NCBI GenBank assembly: GCA_029532625.1
Contig: JARFXM010000009.1
Coordinates: 4,030,001-4,094,000 of the forward strand
Direction: 5' to 3'
DNA: 64,000 bases
Origin: Lomentospora prolificans
Taxonomy: Eukaryota > Ascomycota > Sordariomycetes > Microascales > Microascaceae
A program made the position numbers and the translations under genes. Position 1 is the stretch's first letter, and every line of letters begins with the position of its first letter. Positions 11,448 to 23,175 of the stretch are shown here, piece after piece. The notes below the pieces were generated by a model. It did no database searches. It was not told the DNA's origin and saw only the letters and a list, made by a program, of their open reading frames with translations.

Positions 11448-11594
11448 ATGCTCTCTCCTCCCTCAGACATCTCCGAATCTCCAGAGTTCAATTCTTCTTC
11501 CATTGATTTCACCCCCCCGCCCTCTCTTCCATCCATACTACGTACTCCTCATTATACCCCAGTCGACATCTCCCTTTACCATTCGCCACAATGA
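11448..11594 (+). other. Possible 48-codon upstream ORF overlapping the aldA start
   Basis: An ATG at 11448 opens a frame without stops until TGA at 11592-11594, so its stop overlaps the aldA ATG (11591-11593) in an ATGA arrangement. It would matter only if transcription starts upstream of 11448; the TATA box at 11436 makes that uncertain because most transcripts should begin further down. Confidence 0.25.
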
Positions 11595-13235
11595 CGCTCA
11601 CCGTCGACCTCCAGACCCCCATTACCGGCACCTACAAGCAACCTATCGGCCTGTGAGTCCAATTCGCCGTTCCCTTCATCTCGCCACATGTACTTTCTCG
11701 ACTATATACTAATAATGCCTCTGCCATCGCGTATAGCTTCATCAACAACGAGTTTGTCGAGGGTGTGAAGAAGCAGAAGTTTGACGTCATCAACCCCAGC
11801 ACAGAGGAGGTTATCTGCCAGGTCTGCGAGGGTACCGAGGAGGATGTCGACCTCGCCGTAAAGGCCGCCCGCGCCGCTTTCAACGGTGGTTGGCGCGAAG
11901 TCACCCCCCATGAGCGTGGCAGGCTCCTTCTCAAGCTCGCGGATATTGCTGAGAAGAACGCCGAGCTCCTCGCTGCTGTCGAGTCCCTTGACAACGGCAA
12001 GTCCATCTCCAACGCCAGGGGCGATGTTGGCGCCGTCATTGGCACTATCCGATACTATGGTGGTTGGGCCGACAAGATCGAGGGCAAGACCATCGACGTC
12101 AGCCCCGACATGCTCAACTACACCCGTCAGGAGCCGGTATGTCACCTGGAGCGCCCACTCGCTGTGGGCGAACATCGAAACACATTGCTGACTCTCAATA
12201 TAGATTGGCGTCTGCGGTCAGATCATCCCCTGGAACTTCCCTCTTCTCATGTTCGCGTGGAAGATTGGCCCCGCTCTCGCCACCGGTAACACCGTTGTCA
12301 TGAAGACCGCCGAGCAGACCCCTCTCTCCGCCCTCGTCTTCGCCCAGTTTGTCAAGGAGGCCGGTTTCCCCCCTGGTGTCCTCAACATCATCTCCGGTTT
12401 CGGAAAGACCGCCGGTGCCGCCGTCTCCTCCCACATGGACATCGACAAGGTCGCCTTCACTGGTTCCACTGCTGTTGGCCGTACCATCATGAAGGCCGCT
12501 GCCGACTCCAACCTCAAGAAGGTCACCCTTGAGCTTGGTGGCAAGTCTCCCAACATCATTTTCGACGATGCTGACATCGAGCACGCGATCGAGTGGGTCA
12601 ATTTCGGAATCTACTACAACCACGGCCAGTGCTGCTGCGCTGGTACCCGTATCTTCGTGCAGGAGGGCATCTACGACAAGTTCCTCGCCGCCTTCAAGGA
12701 CAGGGCCAACAGGACCACCGTCGGAAACCCCTTCGATGAGAGCGTCTTCCAGGGTCCTCAGGTCTCCCAGCTCCAGTTCGACCGCATCATGGGCTACATC
12801 AAGAGCGGTAAGGAGGAGGGCGCCACCATCGAGACTGGAGGTGAGCGTCTCGGTGACAAGGGTTACTTCATCAAGCCCACTATCTTCAGCAATGTCCGCC
12901 CGGACATGAAGATCATGAAGGAGGAAATCTTTGGTCCCGTCTGCGCCATTGCCAAGTTCAAGGATGCCGAGGACGTTATCCACCTCGCCAACGACACCAA
13001 CTACGGTCTCGCTGCTGCCGTCCACACTAAGAACATCACCACAGCCATCAAGGTGTCCAACGCGATCAAGGCCGGTACCGTCTGGATCAACTGCTACAAC
13101 GTCCTTTCGTACCAGGTCCCCTTTGGTGGTTTCAAGGAGTCTGGTATTGGCCGAGAGCTCGGCGAGGCTGCGCTCGCCAACTACACCGAGAGCAAGTCCG
13201 TCACTGTTCACCTCGGGAAGCCTTTCCCTCACTAA
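11591..13235 (+). CDS. aldA: Aldehyde dehydrogenase (NAD(P)+), AldA type
   Basis: Oxidises aldehydes such as acetaldehyde to the acid with NAD(P)+, in ethanol and related carbon metabolism; probably cytosolic since no targeting sequence is seen. Exons 11591-11652, 11737-12136 and 12204-13235, with introns of 84 nt (branch-like CTAATA) and 67 nt (branch-like GCTGACT), encode 497 residues, the usual length. Diagnostic motifs are the Rossmann-type GSTAVG at 241-246, the general base Glu264 in LELGGK, and the catalytic thiol in GQCCCAG, where the middle Cys298 is the expected nucleophile. PWNFPL follows the second intron, and the end carries PFGGFKESGIGRE. The coding sequence is strongly biased to C-ending codons, consistent with high expression. 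A genomic A15 run at 13349-13363 lies just beyond the 3' end. The aldA identity within the ALDH family is likely but rests on overall resemblance. Confidence 0.97.
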
Positions 13236-15900
13236 ATGGGAAACGTCGGAGTATATATTGGTTGGGACAAAATGATATCATGTAGCGTATTTACCCAAGG
13301 CTGTAGTACTAATCTCTCTCACCATGAACTAAAATGAATCATCCTGTTAAAAAAAAAAAAAAAGCATTTTGCTTCCCCAACATCTTGGAATTATGAGTGA
13401 ATGTGAATGTACTCGTGTGAATAACCAACCTGCTGCAGCTGCCACTTACAACCGTCGCCAGCCGTGCTCAAACCGGGAATGCGTGGAATCTGCTTCCCCG
13501 TCGCAATCCGAATGCTCAACCACAATCTTCCTATCTTGACACATCTCTTCTTAATTTTCTTTCCCCGCATGTACTCCCCAGGTTGGAGGAGGGCGAAAGC
13601 CGAAAGCCGCAACCTGGGGAAATATTTGGGGAAATGAATCCATGAGGCACACGAACCGAGTCTAACTTAGGGAACTCGGACGCCGTAGCGCCAGCCTCCT
13701 CGTCCGCACCACATCTCTAAGCCAGCAGGAACCGGGCACTGGGAATGCCATAATAAATCCCCAGTGCCCGGTCGATTGCCGATCACCATTCACTTTCGAA
13801 CGTCGAACTCCAGCCATGCCACATGGCACAGCCCTGGACATGCAACATGCAGCTGGCTATTGGCAGTAACTTGTTCGCCCTTGCTCCATTGACGGGTTCT
13901 TTCTTCCCCCCATCCCCTCCCCCCTTTTCCAGCATCTCTCCTGCGGACTAACGGTGTTTGGTATGGATCGGACTGTCGCTCGTCCCCGCTGCCTAGTAAT
14001 CCTTCCGCTTCTCCGGTGGAGGCTGCAATCGGGATTTTTCATTTTAGGTGGGTGATATTGGACCTTTTTTAGGTTTGGGGCCGGGGGGGGGGGGGGGGGA
14101 CGTCCTCTCTTTTTTATTTTTATATTTATTTTTTATCTTTATTTTCCTTTTCTCCCTCTTTTTACCTTTCGTAAAACCATCTTTCATTACCGATGGCATG
14201 TCAGCCAGGTACAGTAGTCCCAGTTATTATTTTCCTCCTTCTTTTCGTCCCCCCTCTCCCTTTCCCGCACGGGGAACCCCCGGAGGGGGGGAGAGGGGGG
14301 CGGGCCGGAGTCCGGGGATAGGATGGTAGGATATCTCCAGCCAGCATAATATGCGCGGGGGGCTCCGAAGGGTCATTACGGTTATCTTTGCGCGGTTTGT
14401 CCACGAGCACGGACAAAGGGAGAAATAACAATCACACCCCCCCCTTCCCCTCTCCAACCAAAAGAAAAAAGAATAATAGCAATAAAAATAGATAAAATCG
14501 CTCCATCATTATGCTGGTGAGTACTGCCCCTGGGCGCTAGACACACCAAAGAATTAGTCCTGGGGAATGAGGGGCAAAAGCCGCCTGCCTTGCATACTTG
14601 ACACCGTCTGAGGATGGCCAGCTTCCGCGTCGCCGGCATGGAAGGGCGTCCAACTTGCTGGCACACTAATAGACGGAGGAAGTGCCGGGGTTCGTGTGGG
14701 GTTTTCGCGACTCGACAGCCCGGAGAGGTAGGTAGGTAGATGTCTTGGGGGATACGGTATCTACGGAATTGAGCACGAGCAACCGTGTTATGCTCTAGTG
14801 CAATCACGTCTCGTGCTATTAGTGCGCGCCCTACGACACGGCCTTCTTCGTGCTGAGACTCGTCCCTCGTTCCTCGGTGTGTCGAAGCCAGGCTTCTCCT
14901 GGGCCTCTAAACAGCGCATCTCGGTCGGCTGCGCCAACTTTAACGTTTTATATAATGGAGGGATCAAGCTCCCTCGGGGAAACAAAGTTCAACGGCCAAA
15001 TCGACAGATATATGCTTAAAACTGCCGAGCGAGAATCATGAGAGTTGACGAGTATGCTTTGTATTCATTCCCAGATGCCAAGGCAAACGCGTAGCCTCAT
15101 TAGAGGAACTTTGTCCTCCGTACAAACAAGATACAAACGAGAACCAGTATGCCAACATGCCCGCCTGGTACAAAAAGACAAAACAAGCAAATAGCATGAA
15201 CTTTCCTCCCCCCCTTTTTTTTCTCTTCAAATAGAAGCCAGTTCCACGCCCATTTTAACTAGTTAGGTGCTTTGAAGATGACGCGAAAAGAAGAGGGAGA
15301 GTGTTTTGCAAGGGGGGAATACGGGCTTTCCTAGATGAAGAAGGCTAGACCGCTAAATATCGGGACTAGGGGCTGTGTGTTGGTGACAATGTGCAACAAG
15401 AGACGTAAAGAATATCAGTCCAATCTATGGTTTTGTGTATGTGATGCCGGCCGTGCAGTTACAGTCTAGGTATATCCTCCGAACAAGCCAGTAAGTAGTA
15501 ATAGCTAACAAGTAAATGAATAAGGGTATGAAACTGAAAAGAAAAAGCATACGAATTTTCTGTCTTGTCCACTTTGTCTTGCAAAGAGGTGAAAATTTGG
15601 CTATTCTGAACCACACGGCGGTGATATGACCAAGGAAAGGGGGGTGGCAGGGTTAGTTAGGATGACGAAGGAAGCGGAATGTGAACTGAAACGGGAATCA
15701 AATAAGAAGGCTAGCGAAGTAAAAGGAAGGAAACCTGGGTCAATGTCGTTTCGTCGTAAACGTCGAATCAGTCTCTCGCATAAGGTGCGAGAAGATCGCG
15801 GGGGAGATGGACAGGATATTGGGGTTCGGCGGGAAGCGAGCCATCTAGCGAAGCCCAGGGTTACCCTTAGGAGTGAAGTAGGCCGCAAAGGAGTCTCGTT
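13236..15900. other. Intergenic between convergent aldA and the histidine phosphatase gene
   Basis: No recognisable gene in 2.7 kb; the longest frame is 141 codons on minus (14382-14807). It contains an A15 tract at 13349-13363, a G17 tract at 14083-14099, a T-rich stretch at 14110-14165 and (GGTA)-like steps near 14725-14740. Confidence 0.5.
14083..14099 (+). repeat. G17 homopolymer
   Basis: Seventeen consecutive G on plus, followed by T-rich sequence. Its true length is uncertain in any assembly. Confidence 0.9.
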
Positions 15901-17785
15901 CTAATAAACGCTCCCTTGGACACTCTTCTCTTGCCTTTCAAGGTGGGTAAGCTCGTCCTCGTCAAGAGGCGACGCGAGGGTATCGCTGGGCTTCGTGTCT
16001 GGCGTGCCCATGTCCGAGCCAACATCACTGTTGTTGTGGCTATGATCACCCAACCGGTTAGCCATCGCGCCACGACCCATGCCGCTCTCATCGAGGTACA
16101 CACGCTGCTTCCGATCGTCTTCGTCGTCGGCGTCGGCATCGACGTCGACGCGGCTAATGCGGACCTTGCTGTTCAGCGAGGTGCTGTGGATGCGCTCGGC
16201 AAGGCTGTCTAAGCCACTGCTATTCGGACGACGACGACGACCATCCTCGTCAGCGGACAGTTCGTCATCGCTGCCGCTAGGAGACGCATGGCCGGAATAG
16301 GTGCCGCCACCATCACGGCCAACATGTAGGTGAGGCGATCTTAGGCTGCGAAGACGATCCTCGGCCGAGATGTACGAGGGAGTTGCATCTGGTGAAGAAT
16401 CCGGGTCCTCGAGTGCCTTGGTAACGTCAATCTGTGGCCCACTCGGAACCACGGTGCTGCCTTCTTGGATCTGAACGCTGCGCTTAGAGATGCTGCGGCG
16501 AGACTTGATAGTCAAGTTTGATGAGCTGCCGTTTATACTTCCGTTGGTACCGTCCTTGCCGTTGGAGGTGCCATTTGTGTTACCATTTGTACTGCCATTG
16601 ATGCCGCTTGTCATGTTTGCACTAGTTTCGTCTTGTTGACGAAGGCGTTCCAAGTCCTCGCGCTTCTTGTACTCTCCCCTATGATTGCAGCCATTGGGGC
16701 AGCCTCCCCAGCGCCGGAGGGAGACAAAAGTCTTCGTCCTAGTCAGCCTTTCGGCGTCCTTATTTGCCTGGGTCTGGGATTCGGGTTGCTTCTGCTCCAA
16801 GCGCTCTCGCCGTAATTCGGACCAAGTGCGGAGCTTGTTTTCCAGCAGATACTTGCCAGTCTCCTCGTTCTTTCGCATGATGAGAAACTCGCAGTGATTG
16901 ATATTCCGGAGGTCTTCAAAGTGCTCGACGGTGAAATGGTACCACTTCATGAGGAATACGCGGGACATGAGACCGTGGGTAACTAGTTGGAACGAACGTT
17001 AGTATCCGTTTTGCACGGCCGGTATTCGATCCCGAACGAATCAGGGCATATACCTAGTACGCAGACACTGGCGAAGTCTTCCTCGCCGAATTGGCGCCAC
17101 AGCGACTCGTTGAAGCCGCTCACTCGGTCGTAGGCGTCGGCGGCGCTCTCTCCGTTGGGAATTCTGTAGAAAAAGTGGCCGTAATCGGCCCTCTCCTGCC
17201 ACATGCGCTCCATCTCGGCGCTGCAGGGCTGGAAGTTACCAAAATCCTGCTCTCGTAGCCGGGGCTCTTCATAGACCTTGATATTCTCTCGTTGCCACGG
17301 GCTGGGGTCGTTGTCGCCGTCGGCACCTGTCAGGGTCTCGAGGATGCCCTCGGTGGTTTCTCGAGTTCGCCGGTAGGGAGAGGTGAAGAAATGGAGGGTG
17401 TCGGTGGGTTTGAGCATAGCACGAAGGCGGCGGCCAGCTTCGTGTGCTTGCTGCCATCCGAGCGGCGTGAGCTTAACACGGTGATCAGGAATGGTCTGGT
17501 GGATGTCTCGATTTTCTGTTGCGGGTGAAGGCTAGTTAGTCCTGGGAATTCTCAGTGTAGCTGAGGTATTCGATGGCGACGAGGGGGGTAGTCCTCGTTC
17601 TGGAGTGTGCGAGGAGGGGCGTTGGGCAGAATCGAGTGGCAGAATGAGCCCCTCGATGAGTACGCTCGGGGTATAAAGCAGCGGGAAAGCGGGCAGGAAC
17701 GGAAGGGGAACATAAGGGGGTTGCGCATACTGTTGCCCTCTGACTGGGCGTGTCTAATGACGATAATAAGACGCGGCTTCGCCAT
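15901..17785 (-). CDS. Histidine phosphatase / phosphoglycerate mutase family protein with long disordered tail
   Basis: Belongs to the histidine phosphatase superfamily, closest in feel to the fungal Det1-like branch (yeast YDR051C); the substrate is not known from sequence. Exons 17731-17785, 17054-17515 and 15901-16982 encode 532 residues. The catalytic R-H pair is Arg11-His12 in IRHAQSEGN (this branch has RHA rather than the more usual RHG). Further core residues are Arg67/Arg70 in SPYRRTRET, Glu107 in the EQDFGNF loop and the second His175 in VTHGL. From about residue 250 the protein is low-complexity: Ser/Asp/Gly-rich with an Asn-Gly-Thr-Ser run, probably unstructured. The first intron (215 nt) interrupts the gene right after the catalytic motif; the second (71 nt) falls just before the second His motif. 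It converges with aldA and is divergent from the DUF1168 gene. Confidence 0.93.
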
Positions 17786-20027
17786 GGTGTGAAAATCCGT
17801 GACCGTGGCTTACGGTGATGAGGCTATATGGGGCGGTAGTGTATAGTTGAAAATTCGATTGCCGGGACCGAGTCTTCGGGTCCAGGTTAGAAAGGAGAAA
17901 AAAAAAAAACTCAGGAACAAATGAGAATGTCGTTTGGGCCGGAGCTACACGTCCTTAGTGTTGCTCGATGAAACGAGGTTAAAAATGGTAGTGGAGGGGT
18001 TATTCGATTTTAACTTCTGGCGGGAGGCGAATATGGGACGAAATAATACAATATGTTCTCAACGATTCGTTCCGGGAATGGTATTGTAGTATGGATCGAT
18101 CTGTCTGAAAGATTCCCTGGTAAAATGGGTGAGTGACTCAGTGCGCTCGGAGGGTGGACTCGGTAGGCGGAACCTGGGCGGATTCGTAACAAAGGGGCCA
18201 ATGAAAGTCTTGGCTTTTGTAGCGTATCGATGAATCTGATCTACGGCGTTTTGGTGGAAGTGTTGAGGCAGTGCGGTAGAGATCAATGTGTTGGAAGCTA
18301 GATCGAATCAAGGACTGTCGACGGTTGAGACCGTTGAGAGATTGAAATGGGTGCGAGGTTATATGTGTGTGCAAGGTTTCTTAGAATTCTTTGACAAGCA
18401 GGATATCGGTAGTGCTTGGCAATACCCTTGCTCCCTGCACCTGCTCCTTCCCTTCGCTTCCCCCACGGCCAGACGATTTTGTATTATTAAGAGGGCCTGT
18501 AACTTGCAGCCAGGCCTTGATATACCCTCTCAGAGTGCGTCGATAGCCAAGACATTCTCAGCCGATAAGCTTGGAAGTGAACTAATAACTAATAGGCAGC
18601 TTGCAGCACGACACCACAGCTGGCTCCCAGAGAGGGGAGGGTTTGCATCGACCTGGCATCCCGCGCCTACCAAGTTGCCTCTCGGGCGTCACCAGCAATC
18701 AGCCAGATCCTGCCTTTTGGGATCCCGCCTCCAGGCTGCAACCCACTTCTGCACCATCGTGGACGTTGCCGTACGATTTAAATGGTGGGGACTGGCAGGG
18801 ATCTCTCCCTCCAGATTGACAGATTCATACCGTGAATGCGCGTGAATGCGCGAAAATGGGCTTGAAAGGACGAGTCAGTGCACACGTCCGGGCGAAAGTT
18901 GGCAGGTTGCACGCAACCTTACCAACGGCGGTTCTTCCGAACAACAGTCCTATCAAGTCGTATCGGGGGCCGACCAACGCTCCCCGTGGCGGCAAACCGA
19001 TCCAATCGATCGCGCCAGTCGTAGTCTGGGTGCAGCAAGATGGGCTGAGGGGACCAAAACAATTAGCCGGACCCGGTGTCTGTCTGCACATTGCCGAGTT
19101 TTCTGCGACCAGGCAGGGATTCAAGAGATATTCTGGAGTTGTCAGAGTAGCCTACCTCGGCACAGAAACTAAAGATGGGCTTCAATGTTCAGCTGTAAAC
19201 ATCAAGGCCAGCTTCTGCCCGATAGCCAGCGATACCGCCAGCCGGTCGAGCTCCTGCAGAGTCGCTCCTGCACCTCGGTCTTGAATCTACCGTTTGCGCT
19301 CATATACATCCGATCTGCTGGGCATCAAGGGGCTTTGCCAGCCCACCCTCTATATAAAGTGTGCCAATCACCATCAATGCAACTCGGAGCCGGGCGCTAC
19401 TTGTAAAGTGGTCCAGATTGGTGGGGTCAGAGCTGGCCAGCACCCCCGATTGACCCTCTACTTTGGTATTACTGCTTGACTTATGGGGCTCTCTAGGGGC
19501 TTGGGGGGGCCAGTACAGCGGAGAAGACTAGAATCTTCCATGTTGAACTAAGCCCGACTCAGGCGAATTGGTACCACCACATACTTTCGACTCCTCTGCT
19601 GGCCAACCAAACAGCACAAGCAACTCTTGGAGGGACCAAAACGAGGGAACAGAGCAAATAAAAGTAGAGAAGAAAAATAAAATATCTCCTCGTCGCATCA
19701 TCGTGCGATCGCGGCAAAGCCCATTGAACGACATTCCACTTCTGACACGCGCGTCAATTCAACCATTACCAAAGCACACATGCGATTCTAGTCGCCGATC
19801 TCGTGACTTTGCATTTCCGACTCGTCATCAAGGACCAGGAACCGCATTAATCTCCGGTCAGCTGAGGCTGCGCAAGGCACAGACATTCTTGCATCGTTGC
19901 CTTGCCTTTGGCTCAACCAGCCTCAGCCAACAACTACGAGATACGCTAAAAAGAGAAAAGAAAAAAAAAAAAATCCCACGAGTTTTAACTTGCCGCCACG
20001 CCAAACGTAAACGAGATCGCCGTCACG
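17786..20027. other. Divergent intergenic region between the phosphatase and DUF1168 genes
   Basis: Shared 2.2-kb upstream region of two genes transcribed apart. Frames of 185 codons (18288-18845) and 150-170 codons (18832-19284, 19568-20080, plus) are open but unrecognised. A direct repeat of GTGAATGCGC lies at about 18833-18852 and an A13 tract at 19961-19973 precedes the DUF1168 start. Confidence 0.5.
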
Positions 20028-20675
20028 ATGTCTGCGGGCGGTCCCGAATCCATCCCGACGTCACAGGACCGCCTGTCTAGGCGACCCGCGAAAAAGCGCG
20101 CCCTCACCCCCAACTCCGTGCAAGCCGCCTCCCTCGACGCCCTCTTCGCCAAACCCGATCAGGAGATACGTACCGACCGTCCACAGGCTCGCGCAGCCCC
20201 CCTGCCGCCCGATATTGTCACCAATGTCCAGGGTTCCAGCGCCGGTGCCGGCTCGGGTGAGTTCCATGTGTACAAGGCTGCCAGGAGGAGGGAGGCCGAT
20301 AGGCTGAGGAGGATGGACGAGGAAGCAAGAAAGGAGAAAGAGCAAGAGGAATTTGAGAGGGAAAAGAGGGCTAGGGAATCCAAGGACGACGAAAAAACGC
20401 GGAAGAATAGAGAAAAGAGGGAGAAGATGAAGGCGAGGAAGGCAAAGGCTCGCTCGGCCGCGAAATCGGCGGGAAATCGGCCGAATGACAGCGGCGATGC
20501 GACTGAAGACGCGGCCGATGTCAAGGCTGCCAGCGCGCTAGCAGACGTTCGCGTCAATGCGCCGAAGGACAGCGCAGCCGCCGCCGCTCCTTCGTCGGGC
20601 ACCCACAACGGGAAGGGCGACGGCCCTGCAGAGGATGCCGAAGCCGAAGGACTCATCATCCACGACGACGATTGA
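20028..20675 (+). CDS. DUF1168 / PRKRIP1-like spliceosome-associated protein
   Basis: Single-exon gene for 215 residues. The N-terminal third carries the family signature: RPAKKRALTP, then a short Leu/Phe element (DALFAKP) and a segment ending in GSGEFHVYKAARRRE. The middle (about 80-145) is a long, highly charged Arg/Lys/Glu helix, predicted coiled coil, and the C-terminus is acidic and Ala-rich, ending in a run of Asp. Human PRKRIP1 is a component of the catalytic spliceosome whose long helix bridges U2 snRNP and other parts; a nuclear splicing role is inferred from that. The gene is convergent with CCT3, their stops being 388 nt apart. Confidence 0.9.
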   Translation: MSAGGPESIPTSQDRLSRRPAKKRALTPNSVQAASLDALFAKPDQEIRTDRPQARAAPLPPDIVTNVQGSSAGAGSGEFHVYKAARRREADRLRRMDEEARKEKEQEEFEREKRARESKDDEKTRKNREKREKMKARKAKARSAAKSAGNRPNDSGDATEDAADVKAASALADVRVNAPKDSAAAAAPSSGTHNGKGDGPAEDAEAEGLIIHDDD

Positions 20676-21063
20676 TGCAGCGTTGCCCCTACGGAACTTC
20701 CTTAGGTCTTCGTTCGGCTTCTCATGTTGGCCCTACTCACCATGCTCCAAGTTGGTTAATCCGCTGAGCGTAGCAGACACACAAGCAGCCCAATCAACGA
20801 AAACGAAAACGAGCACCAATCCAATCGTTGGGCGCCAATAGATTCAAATCTATTTGGACCAAGCCTTTCTACTTTTTTGTAACTCTACCCTACCATTTCT
20901 ATTTGGGCAATCGCTTCATGCGTCGGCCGGTACAAGGGTATTCGAGCGCAAAACATACAGCATCTCCTTCCCGATTATTCGGGGCCCCAATGTCCCACTG
21001 ACCATCTTTAGATCTTTCTTTTATTCGAGCCACCTCGCGTGTTCCCTTACCTCTTCTGCACTT
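20676..21063. other. Convergent 3' region between the DUF1168 gene and CCT3
   Basis: This 388-nt gap between two facing stop codons holds both 3' untranslated regions; nothing else is supported. Confidence 0.6.
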
Positions 21064-23175
21064 TTACTCCTCACCTCCTCCGCCCGTTGGGCCAGTGAGT
21101 TGGACTTTCTTGGCGCTGCAGATGTCATCAACACGTAGCAAGAGGCATGCGGCCTATAGTCCAAACGTTAGTACCAGGGTTACATTTCAGTCATAACCTA
21201 TGACACATAGCATGCCAATAATAAAAGAAATTGAAAAAAAAAAAAGGAAGAGGGAAATTAATGAAAGAAAAGAAAAAGGAAAGAAAGAAAGCAAGGATCT
21301 TGTGTGTGACGTGGTATAGAAACAGGGCTGAAAACATACCTCGATAGCCGTCTTTAGGCTTTGAAGCTTGATGGCCTCCGGCTCCCAGACGCCGTATTCC
21401 TTCATATCCACAATCGTACCCGAATCACCGTTGATGCCCCACGAGTGGTGGCCCTCGGCATGTTTAGCCCGTAGATCGGTAAGCACTCGTACCGGGCTCT
21501 TACCCGCGTTCTGAATGAGCGTGCGAGGGATGACCTCGAGAGCCTCCGCAACGGCCCTGTAAGGCCACTGCTGGACCCCCTCAATACCCTTGGCGAGTTC
21601 TCGAAGGCGCACCGCGACAGCCATCTCCGTAGCGCCACCACCGGGGGCGAGCCTAGGGTGGAACATGACGTTCCTGGCAACACCCATAGCATCGTGGAGG
21701 TTACGCTCAATCTCGTTGAGGACGTCCTTAGAGGGGCCACGCAGGAGGATAGTGCAGGCCTTGGGGTTCTTGCACTTGGTAAGGAAAGTAAAGTATTCGT
21801 CGCCAATCTTCTCGATCTCGAAGAGGCCACAGCCGGTACCAACATCGGACTCTTGAAGGTCGTCAACTCGGTTGACGATAGTCGCTCCAGTGGCGCGCGC
21901 AATACGGTTGTTGTCCGTCTTCCGGACTCGGCGCAACGCGGTGACGTTCGCCTTGACAAGGTAGTGCTGGGCCAAGTCTATTGCAATCTTTGTCAGTGTC
22001 ACTGTCTAATATAAGACGAAGGGGGGAGTTAAAGATATTCACCTGATACACCCTTCTCGGTGATGACAAGATCGGGCTTCAGAGCAATGATTGCATCGCA
22101 CATGGCCTTCACCTGCTCCTCTTCGATCTGAAGGATCCGGTTCCAGTCCTCCTCCTTCGAGATCTCAATGTTGGTTTGTGACTCTCCCTTCTTGTACTCG
22201 AGAGGGCAGTCTAGGAGCACGACCCTTGGGTTTTCTATCCTCCTTCGCATCTTGGGATGGGTGATGTCTTTGTTGAGCATAACTCCGTCGAGCACCCTAC
22301 TGTCCTCGATCTCACCACCGGGAACCTTTTCTATACGCGCATATCGCTTGATATCAACCTCTTTTTTGCCGTTACCTACCTCCCACGTCACAGTCCGTAC
22401 CGCAGTAAGAGCGAGACTACACATAAGCTCCGACCACCTGGAAACAAACTTGGTGCCGATAGAGGAATTGATGAGACCGTTCATAGCCTTATCATTGTTA
22501 ATATCGATGGGAAGAGAGATGTCGTCGACGATATCGAGGGCGTCTGTCAGCGCCCTCTTGAAGGCCTGGATAATCATGACAGGGTGAATATTCCGCTCGA
22601 GCTCGGGGAGGGCCATGGCCAATATCTCTCCAGCTACTCGCTATTAGTATCCTTTCCCTCTGACTGTTTACAATATGATAGTATAGCCAGCCAAAATAGG
22701 CCACATACCGAGAATAATGACTGTCGTAGTTCCATCACCGACCTCCTCATCTTGGGTTCGACTGAGTTCAATCATACTCTTCGCCGCGGGGTGAGACACC
22801 TCGATTTCTCGTAGAATGGCGTGGCCATCGTTTGTAAGTACTATTCCGCCCATGGGGTCGAGGAGCATCTTCAACATGGCCTTGGGGCCTAGGCAGGAGC
22901 GGATGATGTCGGCAACACTAAAAAAGGGAGAGGGGTTTAGACATGAACCGGAAGTCGAGAGCTAGGGGGGTGTTTACATCTTCGCTGCCGTGATGTTAGA
23001 CAGCTGAGCCTTACGGCCAGTCTGCCTTTCGGCCGGACTGCCGGTGTCTAGACAAGCCGAGTTAGCAAGGGGCCGTGGTTTACCAGCAGCCCACCCCGAC
23101 ATGATGGCGAGGGGAAGTGGGACCTGGCGCCGTGGCGGGGAATAACGCACTCATAACCACTACAGGAGCCTGCAT
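21064..23175 (-). CDS. CCT3: T-complex protein 1 subunit gamma (CCT3, TRiC chaperonin)
   Basis: One of eight paralogous subunits of the cytosolic group II chaperonin that folds actin, tubulin and other proteins using ATP. Six exons (23151-23175, 22978-23047, 22709-22917, 22043-22633, 21340-21977, 21064-21153) give 540 residues, the normal length. The first exon codes only eight residues and one base, starting MQAPVVVM, which matches the conserved start of this subunit. Diagnostic motifs are LGPKAMLKML (about 41-51), TNDG (60-63) and the ATPase signature GDGTTT (92-97), then DLVITEKGVSDLAQHYL and APGGGATEMAV in the second half of the equatorial/intermediate domains. The last exon ends in a Gly-rich, acidic tail (GGGGEE). 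The final intron is 186 nt and contains a long pyrimidine run; the others are 60-103 nt. Confidence 0.97.

Noticed and set aside
18288..18845. 185-codon plus frame between the phosphatase and DUF1168 genes
   Set aside because: Overlapping frames on both strands are equally long and no motif or conserved feel supports it.
20854..21138. 94-codon plus frame over the 3' end of CCT3
   Set aside because: Antisense to the last exon and intron of CCT3; a shadow.
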